Positions 32,391 through 44,200 of a DNA stretch of 64,000 nucleotides are shown piece by piece. The stretch covers positions 96,544,113 through 96,608,112 of the forward strand of contig NC_080672.1 of NCBI RefSeq assembly GCF_030247195.1, in the 5' to 3' direction. Numbering within the stretch: the stretch's first letter is position 1; each line of letters begins with the position of its first letter. Source of the stretch: Topomyia yanbarensis (lineage: Eukaryota; Arthropoda; Insecta; Diptera; Culicidae). The translations under genes were made by a program, and so were the position numbers. The notes under the pieces were generated by a model. The model did not search any database and was not told the origin of the DNA. It saw nothing but the letters and a program-made list of their open reading frames with translations.

Positions 32391-35293
32391 TTTGAAAGAG
32401 TAACACTTTTTAGATCCCCAAAAATACGCCTCCGTAAGAGTCTTGTTTATCCAAGCAAATAATATCAAAATTGTGAAAGTTGAGATCTACTTCTGAAGTA
32501 AGTCATGTTGCGCATAATTCAAATGCATCACATCTAAAGCTAATTGTTAAAACACTTGAAATAATCTATCTTCGGGGTAATACTTCTGCAATTCCACTGT
32601 AGAACAGTGATTAAATCCATGAGCTCGTTCGATGAGTTAGCCATCAAAGAATACAAGCGCTGAACAGAGGGGTCATTTTGCAGTAGACTGCATCAAGAAT
32701 GTTTTTACTGTTGGGTCAGCCATATTTAAAACCGTGATCACACAATAACAGAAAATGTTATTAAGTCAGGGCTGATTTTCTTCTCTGGCTGAGACAATGC
32801 AACAACTGGCGAACAGGAAGACGAAACTTGTCGGATAGGAGGTGGTTGGGTAGAGCAGACTCGGCGAAGGTCACCCGATAAGAGTCTGACATATGTTCTC
32901 TTCCCGTCAGCAGTGACTGACACTGAATGAAACCGTTTGCAGTCTAGTACATTTACTGACTGATGCGTGGGTGTTTAAAAGAGCCAACTTGAGTCGAAAA
33001 CGACTCCGTCCACTTCAACCCGGTAAGCTGGTACATATACTCTGTACTCCTTCGTAAAAGACCCGTAGCCAGCAATATCATTTGCCTGCTTCAGACTATT
33101 TTCCAATATCCAAATCTTATCAGGGTGAAGTTTCAATATTTGTGTCATGATCGATTATCGTTCCGTTAGAACTCGAAAAATCTGCAATAGAATTAATAGT
33201 TTTTGCTCCGAAAAAGGTTCACGAAGGGCCCGGTTGAGGAGGGTTAGTACAATTTAAATCGTGAAGTCTATTTTATTTCAACATCCCTCTCGCCTCGAAG
33301 CAAGCCATTGTCAGAGGGAGTCACGGGCACGAGCCTTTTATCCACTGCTGGATGGTAGGGGAGACAAGAATGGGAGATGTAATGTAATAGCGGTACTTCA
33401 CTTGTATAACGGTATTCAGTCAGCTCACGAGAAACGAAACACTGCTACTGATCAGCTCGTCGAATAACGGTTAACGCGCAGGCACAAAAGATGAAAAAAC
33501 AATACCTCGAAGAGCCGGTGAACGGAGGAAGCGGATTAGCGAGCTTCGCTCTATACTATGAAGAACGTTCTGTAGGTCTGATAGTCACCGTACGAATGAA
33601 TCAGCAGATTAAAGAAAAACTCGTCTCTGGAACAAAAATAATAGAATTTGAACGACATGTAAATCTCAAGGACTACAATTTGCTTCACCCGATAATTTGA
33701 TTTAAAATTAAGATAAAATGAATGCACATAATTAAAGCATCAAAAGTATAATTCTACACTTTTATTTATATGATATTACACGTCATATATTTTTCAATTA
33801 TATTGTACTGAACATAAATTGCATTAGTTTTTCAATGAATGAAACTTCTTTGAAGAAAACATGTGAAGTAATGATAGATAATGTTTATTTTTCTGTGCAG
33901 TAAGCAAGTAACACCAAATAGATCTAGAATCATATCTATCTACTTTTGTTTAATTATTGTTCATATTTTTGACTAATGGTTAGGTATGCTAATTGTCATT
34001 CAAAATGGTGTTGATCTTACTCGAGTCATGGTAGGGTATAGCAAAAAAAGCTTTGCAAAATCTCTTTCATATTATGACAAGCGTTAAAGAAAACTTAAAT
34101 AGAAGGCTTACTCCTGTCACTAACTTAGTGCCGGATTCTGATGAGACGAGGTAGAAACGCAAGTTCTATAACTAATTCAGTTATAGGTTTAGTGTTTTGC
34201 ACGCGCAAAGCAGGATTAATAAAAATTCTTCTTGATGGAGGAAAAATAGTTTTTTCCTAAGTTTTTATCCATTCAGAAGAAGTATAGCATAGTGTAAGGA
34301 ACGCTGTGATTTTGGGATATGTTGTCCATAAAACCCTCTCTTGTTAACACTTTCTCGATACCAAATTTTTGAAAGGCCCTGCGCACGCCAATGCTTGTAG
34401 AATTTCAAACCAAAAAAATAATACGGCAGAAAAGCTGAAAATTTGAAAAATGGTGCTCTGTCACCCACTAACTTCAACCCTAGCTATTTACCTTAAATTT
34501 TTCTCAATTCATCATGGAACCCCACCCGTTCATTTTTTCAAAAAATCACTCAATCAAACTTTACTCCTCTTCATCACGTGCCAACAGGACTTTCGAACAC
34601 ACATACACATACTTAAACGATACGCCACCGAAAGCACAGCCCACTACCCATGTGCTTCTGCGAACGTGACATTCACTTCTAGCTACTTTGCATCTCAATA
34701 AATAAGTACTACTTCCAGAACCGCATAGCTCTTGACTAAACCATGTCCAGATGATCTGTTCCAGCGGTCAGTCACAGACGAACACTCGACGGGCAATAAC
34801 GCGTCGCTATACCGCTTCTGTCCTAACGTGTGGCCAACGCCATCCGATCGCGGATTAAACTCAAACTGTCGGAATATAACTCGCAAATCACGAGGGCACG
34901 TTTGACCCGGGAGAAAGTGATTGAAACATGTGCCGCGAACCGGGTATTATAGGTAGGAGTTAACCGCACACCGGAAAAAGCCGGTTTCGTTGAGGCTTTT
35001 ACGAGTAAACTTTTTTTTCCGCCGGGAATCACCTGTTGTTGGTCTACATCGAACCAACATCAAAGTTCGGCAATCAAATTTGGCACGTTTGGTACAAACG
35101 GGAGGAATAGTAAATTTGTAAATGTCAAGCGTAAAGTGAAACACAACCGAACAAGCTGTCGAGTGGAAGACCGGTAGCACCCGGAGTGGAAAAATGTGCA
35201 GTGATTTTAACTTGATAACAAAAAGTAGCAGTGTGTAGAGTCTGTTACAGTACTAATAACATTCAACACGCAGTTGCAACAAAGGCTTTCGAG
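32391..35293. other. Intergenic region and probable 5' flank/UTR of the transporter gene
   Basis: No supported coding frame. The GC content rises in 34700-35290 before a candidate first exon, as expected for a promoter and 5' UTR, but I could not fix a start site. 34112-34190 is a copy of a dispersed repeat (see 48848-48925). Confidence 0.4.
34112..34190 (+). repeat. Dispersed repeat, copy 1
   Basis: The block CTGTCACTAACTTAGTGCCG...GAAACGCAAGTTCTATAACT recurs inverted at 48848-48925 and, shorter, on the plus strand at 49503-49565. Confidence 0.55.
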
Positions 35294-38200
35294 ATGGATT
35301 CTGAGTCGAAAATTACGATGGCTGCTTTGAAGCAGGTTAGTGACGAACGATCAATTCCACGAGGAGTGGTTTCGTATACGTGTTTAGGCTAAACTAACAG
35401 AACGGATCAATAATCAACAAGTGCTCGAAATGTTCACTAGAATGCATTACTACTCTGGGGATACCCGAGCAAAGTCTAATATCAAATTAAGAACTTACCT
35501 TGATGTTGTGATTTTGCAGGTGATGATTACTCATATTGTTATCGTTGTTATCGTTTCAACGGTTAAAAGATCAAAATCGAAAGCAGAAAAATTTTCGAGA
35601 TGCGCAATGTCACCCCAGATTAATTTTTTAACCGTATTAATATGGTTGGTAAGCTCCGTTATGATTTAATTTAGCTACTTCTGAAATTTTCATGGATGTG
35701 TCTCTGAGCCGCGATACATTGAAAAATTGAAAATAATGGAAAGGATTAAATTATATTAGACTGTTAAATATTTTTATTCTGAAATTTTCTTTCATTAAAA
35801 TATCGTTTCAGTATCATTTGTTTCGTTTCAAAGCGCGCTTTGTGTTCACTCGGGTATTTACTTTTTTTTGCTATGCGTGAAAACTTTTCAATGGTGTGCA
35901 CCTCCAAGTGATTAGACTATTGTAAACCAGCAGCGGATGTGTTTCTGCTCTGTTTTGTGTCAACCAAAATTATTCCAAATTACCTCTTCTATTACTGTTG
36001 CGTCCATAAAACCGGAGTGTTATCTCTCTGCAGGATATTGGCTCATGAATATAAAATTCTCTGATCTTTCAGAGATTCTTATAAATGGTCCAGTTTTTTC
36101 AGGCAAACTAATTAAAAGCTTTTTCAACTAGTATGACATTTTGTTTCTTCAGTGGGAGCATCTCTTCTACCAATAAATATAACTCATTACCATCTATTAA
36201 TACTTTCCTCGGCAAAACAGCATTGACACTATAATTCCCTTATGCTACGATGCTTTTCTGTTTATATGATAAGCGCCTCACTATCTGTACCAACACAGTA
36301 GTTTTTAACACGAAAAATACATTGGAAGTCATTACGAAACTAGAGATGGCAGATGGAACAAGTAACAGGAAATTTCTCACAGGCAGTCTGAGTTACGTGA
36401 TAATCGTCAATATGGAATTAACGAAGAGCACCGTGCTACAGATTTGTAATATACGGGTTATAATTCTGAAAACGTTTGAATGACGGATACGCAAAACGTT
36501 CCAGAAATCGACGATTTATTGGTGAAGCAGAGGAAACCAAATTCAAAATTTAAAATTGACCACAGTGAGTGTTAATGTTAAATATTGCCATGTCCGTCCT
36601 TCCGTTTGCACGGTAGCACTCTTATGGAAGATGAAATTGAAGCTCAAGCTTTCGGAAATCCCCCGTATACAGTTCCTTTATACATGAAATTTTATTCAGA
36701 TAACGATTTTGTTCATGCAGCAAGGAATACTTTTTTATATTATTTTCAATTTGGTTATACTATTTTGTTTACATTACATTTCTAATTTAGTATATTGGGT
36801 GTTCAGCCACAAGTGGTGACTCTTCATCCCTATTGTTTACATGATTCGGTTGATTATTATTAAGATATGCTAAGTTATTTTTGCAGTATGAAGTTTCAAA
36901 CCTACTTGTCATGTGAAAAAGGAGCTAAACAAATCTTATAAACTTATAAAGTAAAAAGAAAGCTAATCGTTGCAATTGGTGATTGTAACGATTTTTGTCG
37001 GAAATTTCTTATTATACTGTTCGTCATAATTTCTAATGTTTCTATGTTTGCGAGTCTGTGCAACTTGTTTCTGCTAAACCGGGGAGGACGCTTCAAAATC
37101 ATTTTCAGAATTATTTTCTGAATCCTTTGAAGCGTTTTCTTCCTAGTAGCACAACAACTTGCTCAGATCGGCACTGCTATTAGTATTGGCGGTCTAAATA
37201 TTTGTTGATAAATTAATAGTTTGTTCTTTAGGCAGAGCCTAGAATTCCTATTTATAAAAGGGGATAGGCATTTTATTTATTTGTTGCATTTTGTTTGGAT
37301 TCCTTCAATGTGATCCTTAAAAGTAAGTTTTTTATCGCAAATCTAACCCAAGTATTTAACTTGATCTGACCACGTTAAATTCAAGCCGTTAAATTTAATA
37401 ATATGGTTATGATTTCACGGTGTTCCTAAAACCATTATTAACAAAAAAATGACCATAAATTTGTCATACGGCATTCGAAAGATACAGTATCCAAGCATCT
37501 TCTTAGTGAATTTCAAAATGATCCATCGAGAGATTCGAGAGAAATTGCGATTTAAAGTTTTATGACACGTTTCATAAGGCTACCAGCAAACACCCACGTG
37601 TTTGGTCCTATCTCTATAAACAAAAAAATATTTGTCTACTTATTAAGTACATGGCATTCGAAAGATATGGTCATCAAGTATATCCCCTGCAAGTTTGAAA
37701 ATATTTCATTGACGGAATCTATAGTTATAACGGTTTGGATGTGGTATGCGGTCATAGATGGGTTTTCTACCAGACTTCAGGCGTGAATCGATGTTTGTCC
37801 ATTGACTATTTAGATCGTTTAAACGTGTCGCGGTTTTTAAAGGAAAGCCTTATCATTTAATTACATAAATATAATGTACAAAAGATGTTATTTATATGGT
37901 GCACTAAAAAATATGAAAATAGGGTTGTCTACCAAACGTTAAATATTATGTGTAAATTAAAAAAATGGATAAAAGTTGGAATGTTTATTTCAAAAGGACA
38001 TATCTCAATGGTTTGTTGACCGATTCTAACTATTTTTTCATTATTGAACAGGTAGACGTTTCATCGTTAATTTTCATTAAGAAGAATATAAAATAGAGTT
38101 GTCTACATTCATAAATAGACAATATAATTGATCTCAACTATATGTATTATCACTATTTAGTGAATATCTTTATATTCAAAACGACGACCTATCAATTTCT

Positions 38201-41200
38201 ATACATTAGTTGAAACTACAAATCATGGAAAAATAAAACCATAAATTTAACAAATATGAAGATATTTGCTGATTCAGATCAATTTATGTTATGATACGGT
38301 TTTTGTTGGAAATTTTTTATAATCGTGATTCGCTAGTTGGGTTGATAGATGTTAAAACTGGTCGAAGGGGATGTTATTGGCACAAGTTCATCTGCTATTG
38401 TCAGTTTTATTGTCGAATTGAACTTATCATGAGAATTTGACATTCAATTGTTTCTACAGCAATTGCAATCAACTAGTATATAAAAATGGTTAGGCCGCTA
38501 TTTTTTATACAAAAATATTCATTAAATAATGATAATGCATATAGTTGAGATCAATTAAATTGTCTTTTTATTGATGTAGATGACTCTATTTTATATTCTT
38601 CTTAATGAAAATTAACGATGAAACGTCTACCTATTCAATAATGAAAAAATAATTAGAATCGGTCAACAAACCATTGAGATATGGTCTTTTGAAGTAAACA
38701 TTCCAACTTTTATCCATTTTTTTAAATTTACACATTATATTTAACGTTTGGTAGACAACCCTATTTTCATATTTTTTCAGTGCACCATATAAATAACATC
38801 TTTTGTACATTATATTTATGTATTAAATGGTAAGGTTTTCCTTTAAAAACCGCGACACGTATAAACGATCTAAATAGTCAATGGACAAACATGGATTCAC
38901 GCTTGAAGTCTGGTAGAAAACCCATCTATGACCGCATTCCACATCCAAACCGTTACAAATTTCGATTCCGTCAATGAAATATTTTCCAACTTGCAGGGGA
39001 TATACTTGATGACCATATCTTTCGAATGCCATATACTAAATAAGTAGACAAATTTTTTTTTTTTGTTTATAGAGATAGGACCACACCCGTGAGTGTTTGC
39101 TGGTAGCCTTATGAAACGTGTCATAAAACTTCAAATCTTGAGCGTTTTTTCAAAACGTCATATCTGCAACGAGTTCAGGGTTGTTAACGTTGAATTCAAC
39201 TTTAGCGCCGATAACGATGAATTTAGCGCCATTATCGGCGATGATTTTTACGTTAATTTCATCGTCATCGTCAACGCACTTCGTTGAATTCAACATTAGC
39301 GTTATCGGAAAATTTTGCGTTGAATTTTGTTGAAAGTATTTTTTCCATCGAAGAAATTGTATAATTTATTCACATGAAGTTTAAATTTATATTTAAAAAT
39401 ATTTCTGTAAGAAGGTATATTTTTAATTTTAATTAAAATGCAGATTCTGAGGTTAGTTGTAGGAGCATTCTTAACGTAGGCATAGACCCAATGAAACAAA
39501 TCCAAATCGCGCGATCTTGGTGGCCAGTAGATGTCTCCACATGCAAAGGCGATCGATCATGGAACCTTCATGTCCCATGTATCATCAGCTGAATAGCAGG
39601 TGGCGTCATAGTATCGAGAATATACATCGGCCAGAGCCATGTTAAAACTACTTAGCGTCCCTGGATACTATTAAGGTTCAAGTTACCTTTTTTGAGCATG
39701 TGTTAGATTTGAACGCTGGGTAGTATGGGTAGGAAAAATTGTGTTCAGCTTTGCCACTAGATTATCCATTTAAATCTTTTCAAAACTCTAAAAGAAGAAT
39801 ATCAGCCGATTTATTAGATCACAACGATTCAAATCATACAAAATAGCTGCTGGAAAAACTATCGGATTCGTTAAATGGTGCTTTTGAAAAAGTGGCTGTA
39901 ATTTTTTGTCACACTACCACACCGTGCTGGGGTACGCAACACAACTGCGCAATGAAAAAACCACAGCCACTTTTTCAAAAGCACCATTTAGCTAAGCCGA
40001 TGGTTTTTCCAGCAGGTATTTTGCATGAATTAAATCTTGATGATCTAATAAATCGACTGATATTCTTCTTTTAGAGTTTTGAAAAGGTTTAAATGGATAA
40101 TCTGGTGGCAAAGCTGAACACAATTTTTCTTACGCACACTACCAAGCCTTGAGGTAACTTGAGCCTTAAACTGAGGGGCCCCCATAACTGAACAGGCGTG
40201 AAACTGCTCAATACATTCAATGAAAATGACTACGTATCATTTCGCGGAAACGATTAATTTCAGAAAACAATTTTTAACCCTCAAAAAGGCAGGCTATAAT
40301 TGTGACTTCAAGAAGCATTGCTGCTAAGATCCAATGAAAGCGAAAGCTTCTTTTTTGTCGCGTTATCAGTGAGAGAATCGAAAGCCCAAAAAGCTCGATC
40401 ATTTGTATTTCAAATTACAAGTTCATTGAAAGAAGAGAACTGTAACTAGCCGGGCCTCTGAAACCGCTGCCTTTTTGAGGGTAAACCAAATGTTTCTAAA
40501 ATGAAACTTATTTTAATGGCAATTGAGATGAGGCAAAACATTTGAAAGTTAGAAATATCGGAGCGAATTTCTCTTAGCTACATCCGCATAATATAATTCG
40601 CCTTTATTTTTTCAACCTTCCGGCAGTCGGGCTAGTTCACTGCGTGCACGCTGTTCTGAAAATCTAGCGAAATCGTTTTAGGGCACCAGCGGCTGCTCGT
40701 TCAGTGGGCCATAAGCGCGACTTCTGGGGGGTTAAGAGATTTTTTTTCCAATCCTCGCATTTCTTGTGCAGGATACAAATAATGATTCTTTGTTGTATTG
40801 TATCCTTTTGTATGAAGTTTGATAGCGTAGCTAAAACGACCGCACTAATCATGGGTTTCATTTCTTTCAAAGTGAAACATGAACATTTCGCGAATCTATA
40901 AATATTAACGGCACAGCTTATTTCAAGACCAGTTGTGTATGGAAGATAATCGAATATAAAATTCTGTGGCCCATAATTTGTCTTAGCGATTGTCGTTATC
41001 TGTAATTTATGAATGGTTATGAATTGAATATGGGTGAATTGAGTACTATTTTTAATTTTTTTGAGGTTTTTAATTGAATATGGTCGAATTGAATACTATG
41101 TTTAATTCTTTTAACGACATTCAATTATCAAGGGACTGGAAAGTGAAGTATATTTTTCAATATTAAGAGCCATAGTACTCAAGAGAGAGCAAGGAGGTGA

Positions 41201-44200
41201 AGGAAGAAAGTTTAGAAAAGCGTCCTTGCTCTCCCTTGAGTACTATGGCTCTTAATTTTGAAAAATATGCTCCAATTTTCAGTCCCTTGCTAATTGAATG
41301 TCGTTAAAAACATAAAAAAGTAACTAATAAAAAAAAGAAATTCTTTATTTCGCCACATAAAAACGTTATTCATGGTAAATTCAAAAATTCTCACGAAGAG
41401 CCTATCTTGGGAAGAGCTGTCAATATGCAGCAAAATTTGAAATTCAAAGTTTTGTTCATTTCTAATATAGTTTATTATTAAACTTATTAAATATTTGCCA
41501 CTACCAAAATTCACAACAATCTGTTTAAATGCGACTAGTTATTGCTTCAGGAGTGTACACAAGATAGAATGATTGCTGTTAAAATGTTGATTTCAACACT
41601 TTTCTATCGTTCCGTGACTATGGCAGACCACAGAAGTGACGCTATTTTCAGGTGACAATACGAATGGCATAGAGAAGTTTAGGTCTACTTGATAAAATTA
41701 TTTCGTCGTGCAAGCCTCACCCATATTCATTTCGTTACTGATATGACGTCTTTAATTAGATTTCTTTAGAAATATTTTAGCTGTACTTATGTTTGGATCC
41801 TTTTGGTAGTCTGGTTGTCCAATGAAAATCAAATATCAATTATTTTATATCTAACATAAGTGTGGCCCGGCGTCTATATGAGTTAAGGCGGTTCACCTTT
41901 TCGACTTTAATATAAGTAGAGAAATGTTCAAACTAAAATAGGTTTAAGTTGGCGTAGCGTTTTAGTCAGTACGAAACATCATTTATTCAAAGATAATATG
42001 TATTATACATATATAAAAAATACATCTACTAGATAGCATAAGCACCATTCTATACGTGCTCAAAACAGAAATCAACGCAAAATTTTCGTTAACGTTAACG
42101 TTACATTCATCGAAGAGCGTTGACGATGAACCATGAAATTAACGCCAAAATCAACGCCGTTGAATTCAATAGAAAAATTATCGATTCAACGATATTGCGT
42201 TGAAACGATAACGTTGAATCCATCGCATTAACAACCCTGAATGAGTTACTCTCTTTGTTTACTTTCTCTTTCGATTTTTACGGCGTCACTTCAACACTTT
42301 TCACTTATTTTACAGTACAGATCGAAAGACGGTGGTTTTAACTAGTATATTATGCAAAGAGTTGAAGGATGAATGTTAAAGTGACCGAATTATTAACAGA
42401 AGAGAAAGTAAACAAAGAGAGTAACTCATTGCAGATATGACGTTTTGAAAAAACGCTCAAGAAATCGCAATTTCTCTCGAATCTCTCGATGGATCATTTT
42501 GAAATTCACTGACAAGATGCTTGGATACTGTATCTTTCGAATGCCGTATGACAAATTTATGGGCATTTTTTTGTTGATAACGGTTTTAGGAACACCGTGG
42601 ATTTAGTTTAAGAGAAGAAGCTCCAGGCTTATGCGGAAACACAATCAGTTGTGTTGTTGTCGCTTTAATGGAAATTTTCCATTTTTTTAAGATAATCATT
42701 GAAAATATTCAAGCTTCGTTGCAGTCGACTGCAGATAATACGAAAACTCAAGACTGGCTTCAAAAAAGGAATAACCTTGGCATTTTTCCATCTTTCAGGG
42801 AAGTATGCTAATTCAAAACATTTGTTGAATATTTTGACCAAGTATCTCATGGTGATTTCGGGATGGTTTTTAAGAAGAATGTTTAAAATTCCATCATAAC
42901 CTGGAGCTTTCATATTTTTCAACTTTTTCATGATGGATCTGATCTCATCATAGTTTGTTTCAACAATCTCGTCTAGAGATAATACTAGATTTGAAAAGTT
43001 TTCATATTTTTGTAAGACTTCGTTTTCAATAGGACTCACAACATTGAGATTAAAATTATGTACGCTCTCAAACTGCTGAGCAAGTTTTTGAGCTTTTTCT
43101 TCGTTTGTAAGAAGTGTGTGGTCACCTTCCTTTAAAGCTGGAATTGGTTTCTGAGATTTCTTAAGAACCTTAGAAAGATTCCAGATAGGTTTAGAATATG
43201 GCTTGATTTGTTCAACCTCTTTCGCGAAATTTTCATTTCTTAAAAGTGTGAATCTATGATTAATTTGTTTTTGTAGATCCTGATAGATACTGAAATGTAT
43301 CTAATGTAGCAAGATCACGAGAACCTTGATATTGATGTCTTCGAACATTCTACAAGCGAATCAGAAGTTGAAGATCGTCGTCAATAATAGGAGTATTTTA
43401 TCTGTGTTGTTGGTACTGATAAATTTCTAGCATCAACTATAGAATCACTTAAATTTCACAATGCCGTATCAATGTTAGCTTTATTTTGTACATCATGATC
43501 ATGATTAAAAGGTGCTGGGTCATTAGGCCGGAAGCCGGTAGGCCGAATGTTGTTCGGCCAAATGTCGTTCGGCCGAATGCCATTAGGCCGACTGCCATTA
43601 GACCGAAAGGGTCATTAGGCCGAATAGGTCATTAGGCCGAATGAGTCATTAGGCCGAATGGACCAAAGATAATGATAAATATGTATAGCGGTTGTAACTG
43701 AAAACTTTCAATGAAGGGTGATTTTTTACGATTTTTTAAAACTTGCAATAATAATGTTTAGAATATTTACAACACTTTTCTCGTTGTTGTAATGGAACAA
43801 ATAAATAAAAGCAACGCCTAATGTGGCTACGGCACATCGCTTTATGTCAAGTGCTGTCCGACATCGCTCCGCTCCGTCGGACGTAAACTAATTTAAGCCC
43901 CTATGTTTGAGTAATCCGGGCAAACCAGTGGATCACAGGTTTGCTTGCGAGAGGCCGCCGCTTCCGACGGCGGCCACCTCGTCCGGCGGATCCTCAGCGG
44001 ATTTACGCCGCTTCGGATCCTTGGCCTCGGCTATGCAGTTAGGCCGCATGCGCTAGAGCAGTATAACAACCGAAAATGGTTGTGGCTGGCGGTTATATTA
44101 ACCCATCCATGCCCATGTGGTTTGTGGACAACAACGATTTTTAACAGCTATAACTTTTGATTGAGGCAAGATTTTCTCACAAAAATAAGTAAGGCTCATT

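Larger units (their letters stand above)
39176..42239. mobile_element. Non-autonomous hAT-like element (TIR CAGGGTTGTTAACG), 8-bp TSD
   Basis: 3064 bp. Left end CAGGGTTGTTAACGTTGAAT, right end ..GCATTAACAACCCTG. The flanking octamers AACGAGTT (39168-39175) and AATGAGTT (42240-42247) differ at one base, and the intact opposite TIR of the host MITE contains AATGAGTT. An 8-bp duplication and CAGGG ends are hAT hallmarks. About 130 bp at each end are dense in short motifs CGTTAACG, CGTTGAATTCAAC and GATAACG, resembling hAT subterminal transposase-binding repeats. No transposase frame is present; the inside holds two further inverted repeats. Confidence 0.8.
39137..42461. mobile_element. 253-bp MITE (TIR CTTGAGCGTTTTTTCAAAAC, TSD AAAT), split by a hAT-like element
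   Basis: Left end at 39137 and right end at 42461 carry inverted repeats of about 65 bp once the insertion at 39176-42247 is removed. AAAT flanks it at 39133-39136 and 42462-42465. The left foldback arm (37545-37570) shows the uninterrupted site with one AAAT. The TIR continues with GAGTTACTCTCTTTGTTTAC at 42243 and its complement near 42404-42425. No coding capacity. Confidence 0.85.
37416..42599. mobile_element. Foldback element (TIR CACGGTGTTCCTAAAACC, TSD GATTT)
   Basis: Left arm 37416-38160; right arm 38520-39136 plus 42466-42599, interrupted by younger insertions. Arms pair over about 740 bp with few differences and the loop is about 360 bp. GATTT precedes the left end (37411-37415) and follows the right end (42600-42604). 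Removing the element plus one GATTT joins the surrounding Jockey frame exactly (minus strand ...SSLKLN then HNHIIKFNG...), which proves both boundaries. Net length without nested insertions is about 1855 bp. The 74-codon open frames in the two arms mirror each other and have no known match. Class unknown. Confidence 0.88.

Noticed and set aside
33491..33700. 69-codon frame EEPVNGGSGLASFALYYEER...
   Set aside because: No domain, no exon signals and an isolated position; could be chance.
34768..34800. TCAGTC initiator-like site as transporter transcription start
   Set aside because: A single short motif without a TATA or DPE at the right distance; not enough to place a start.
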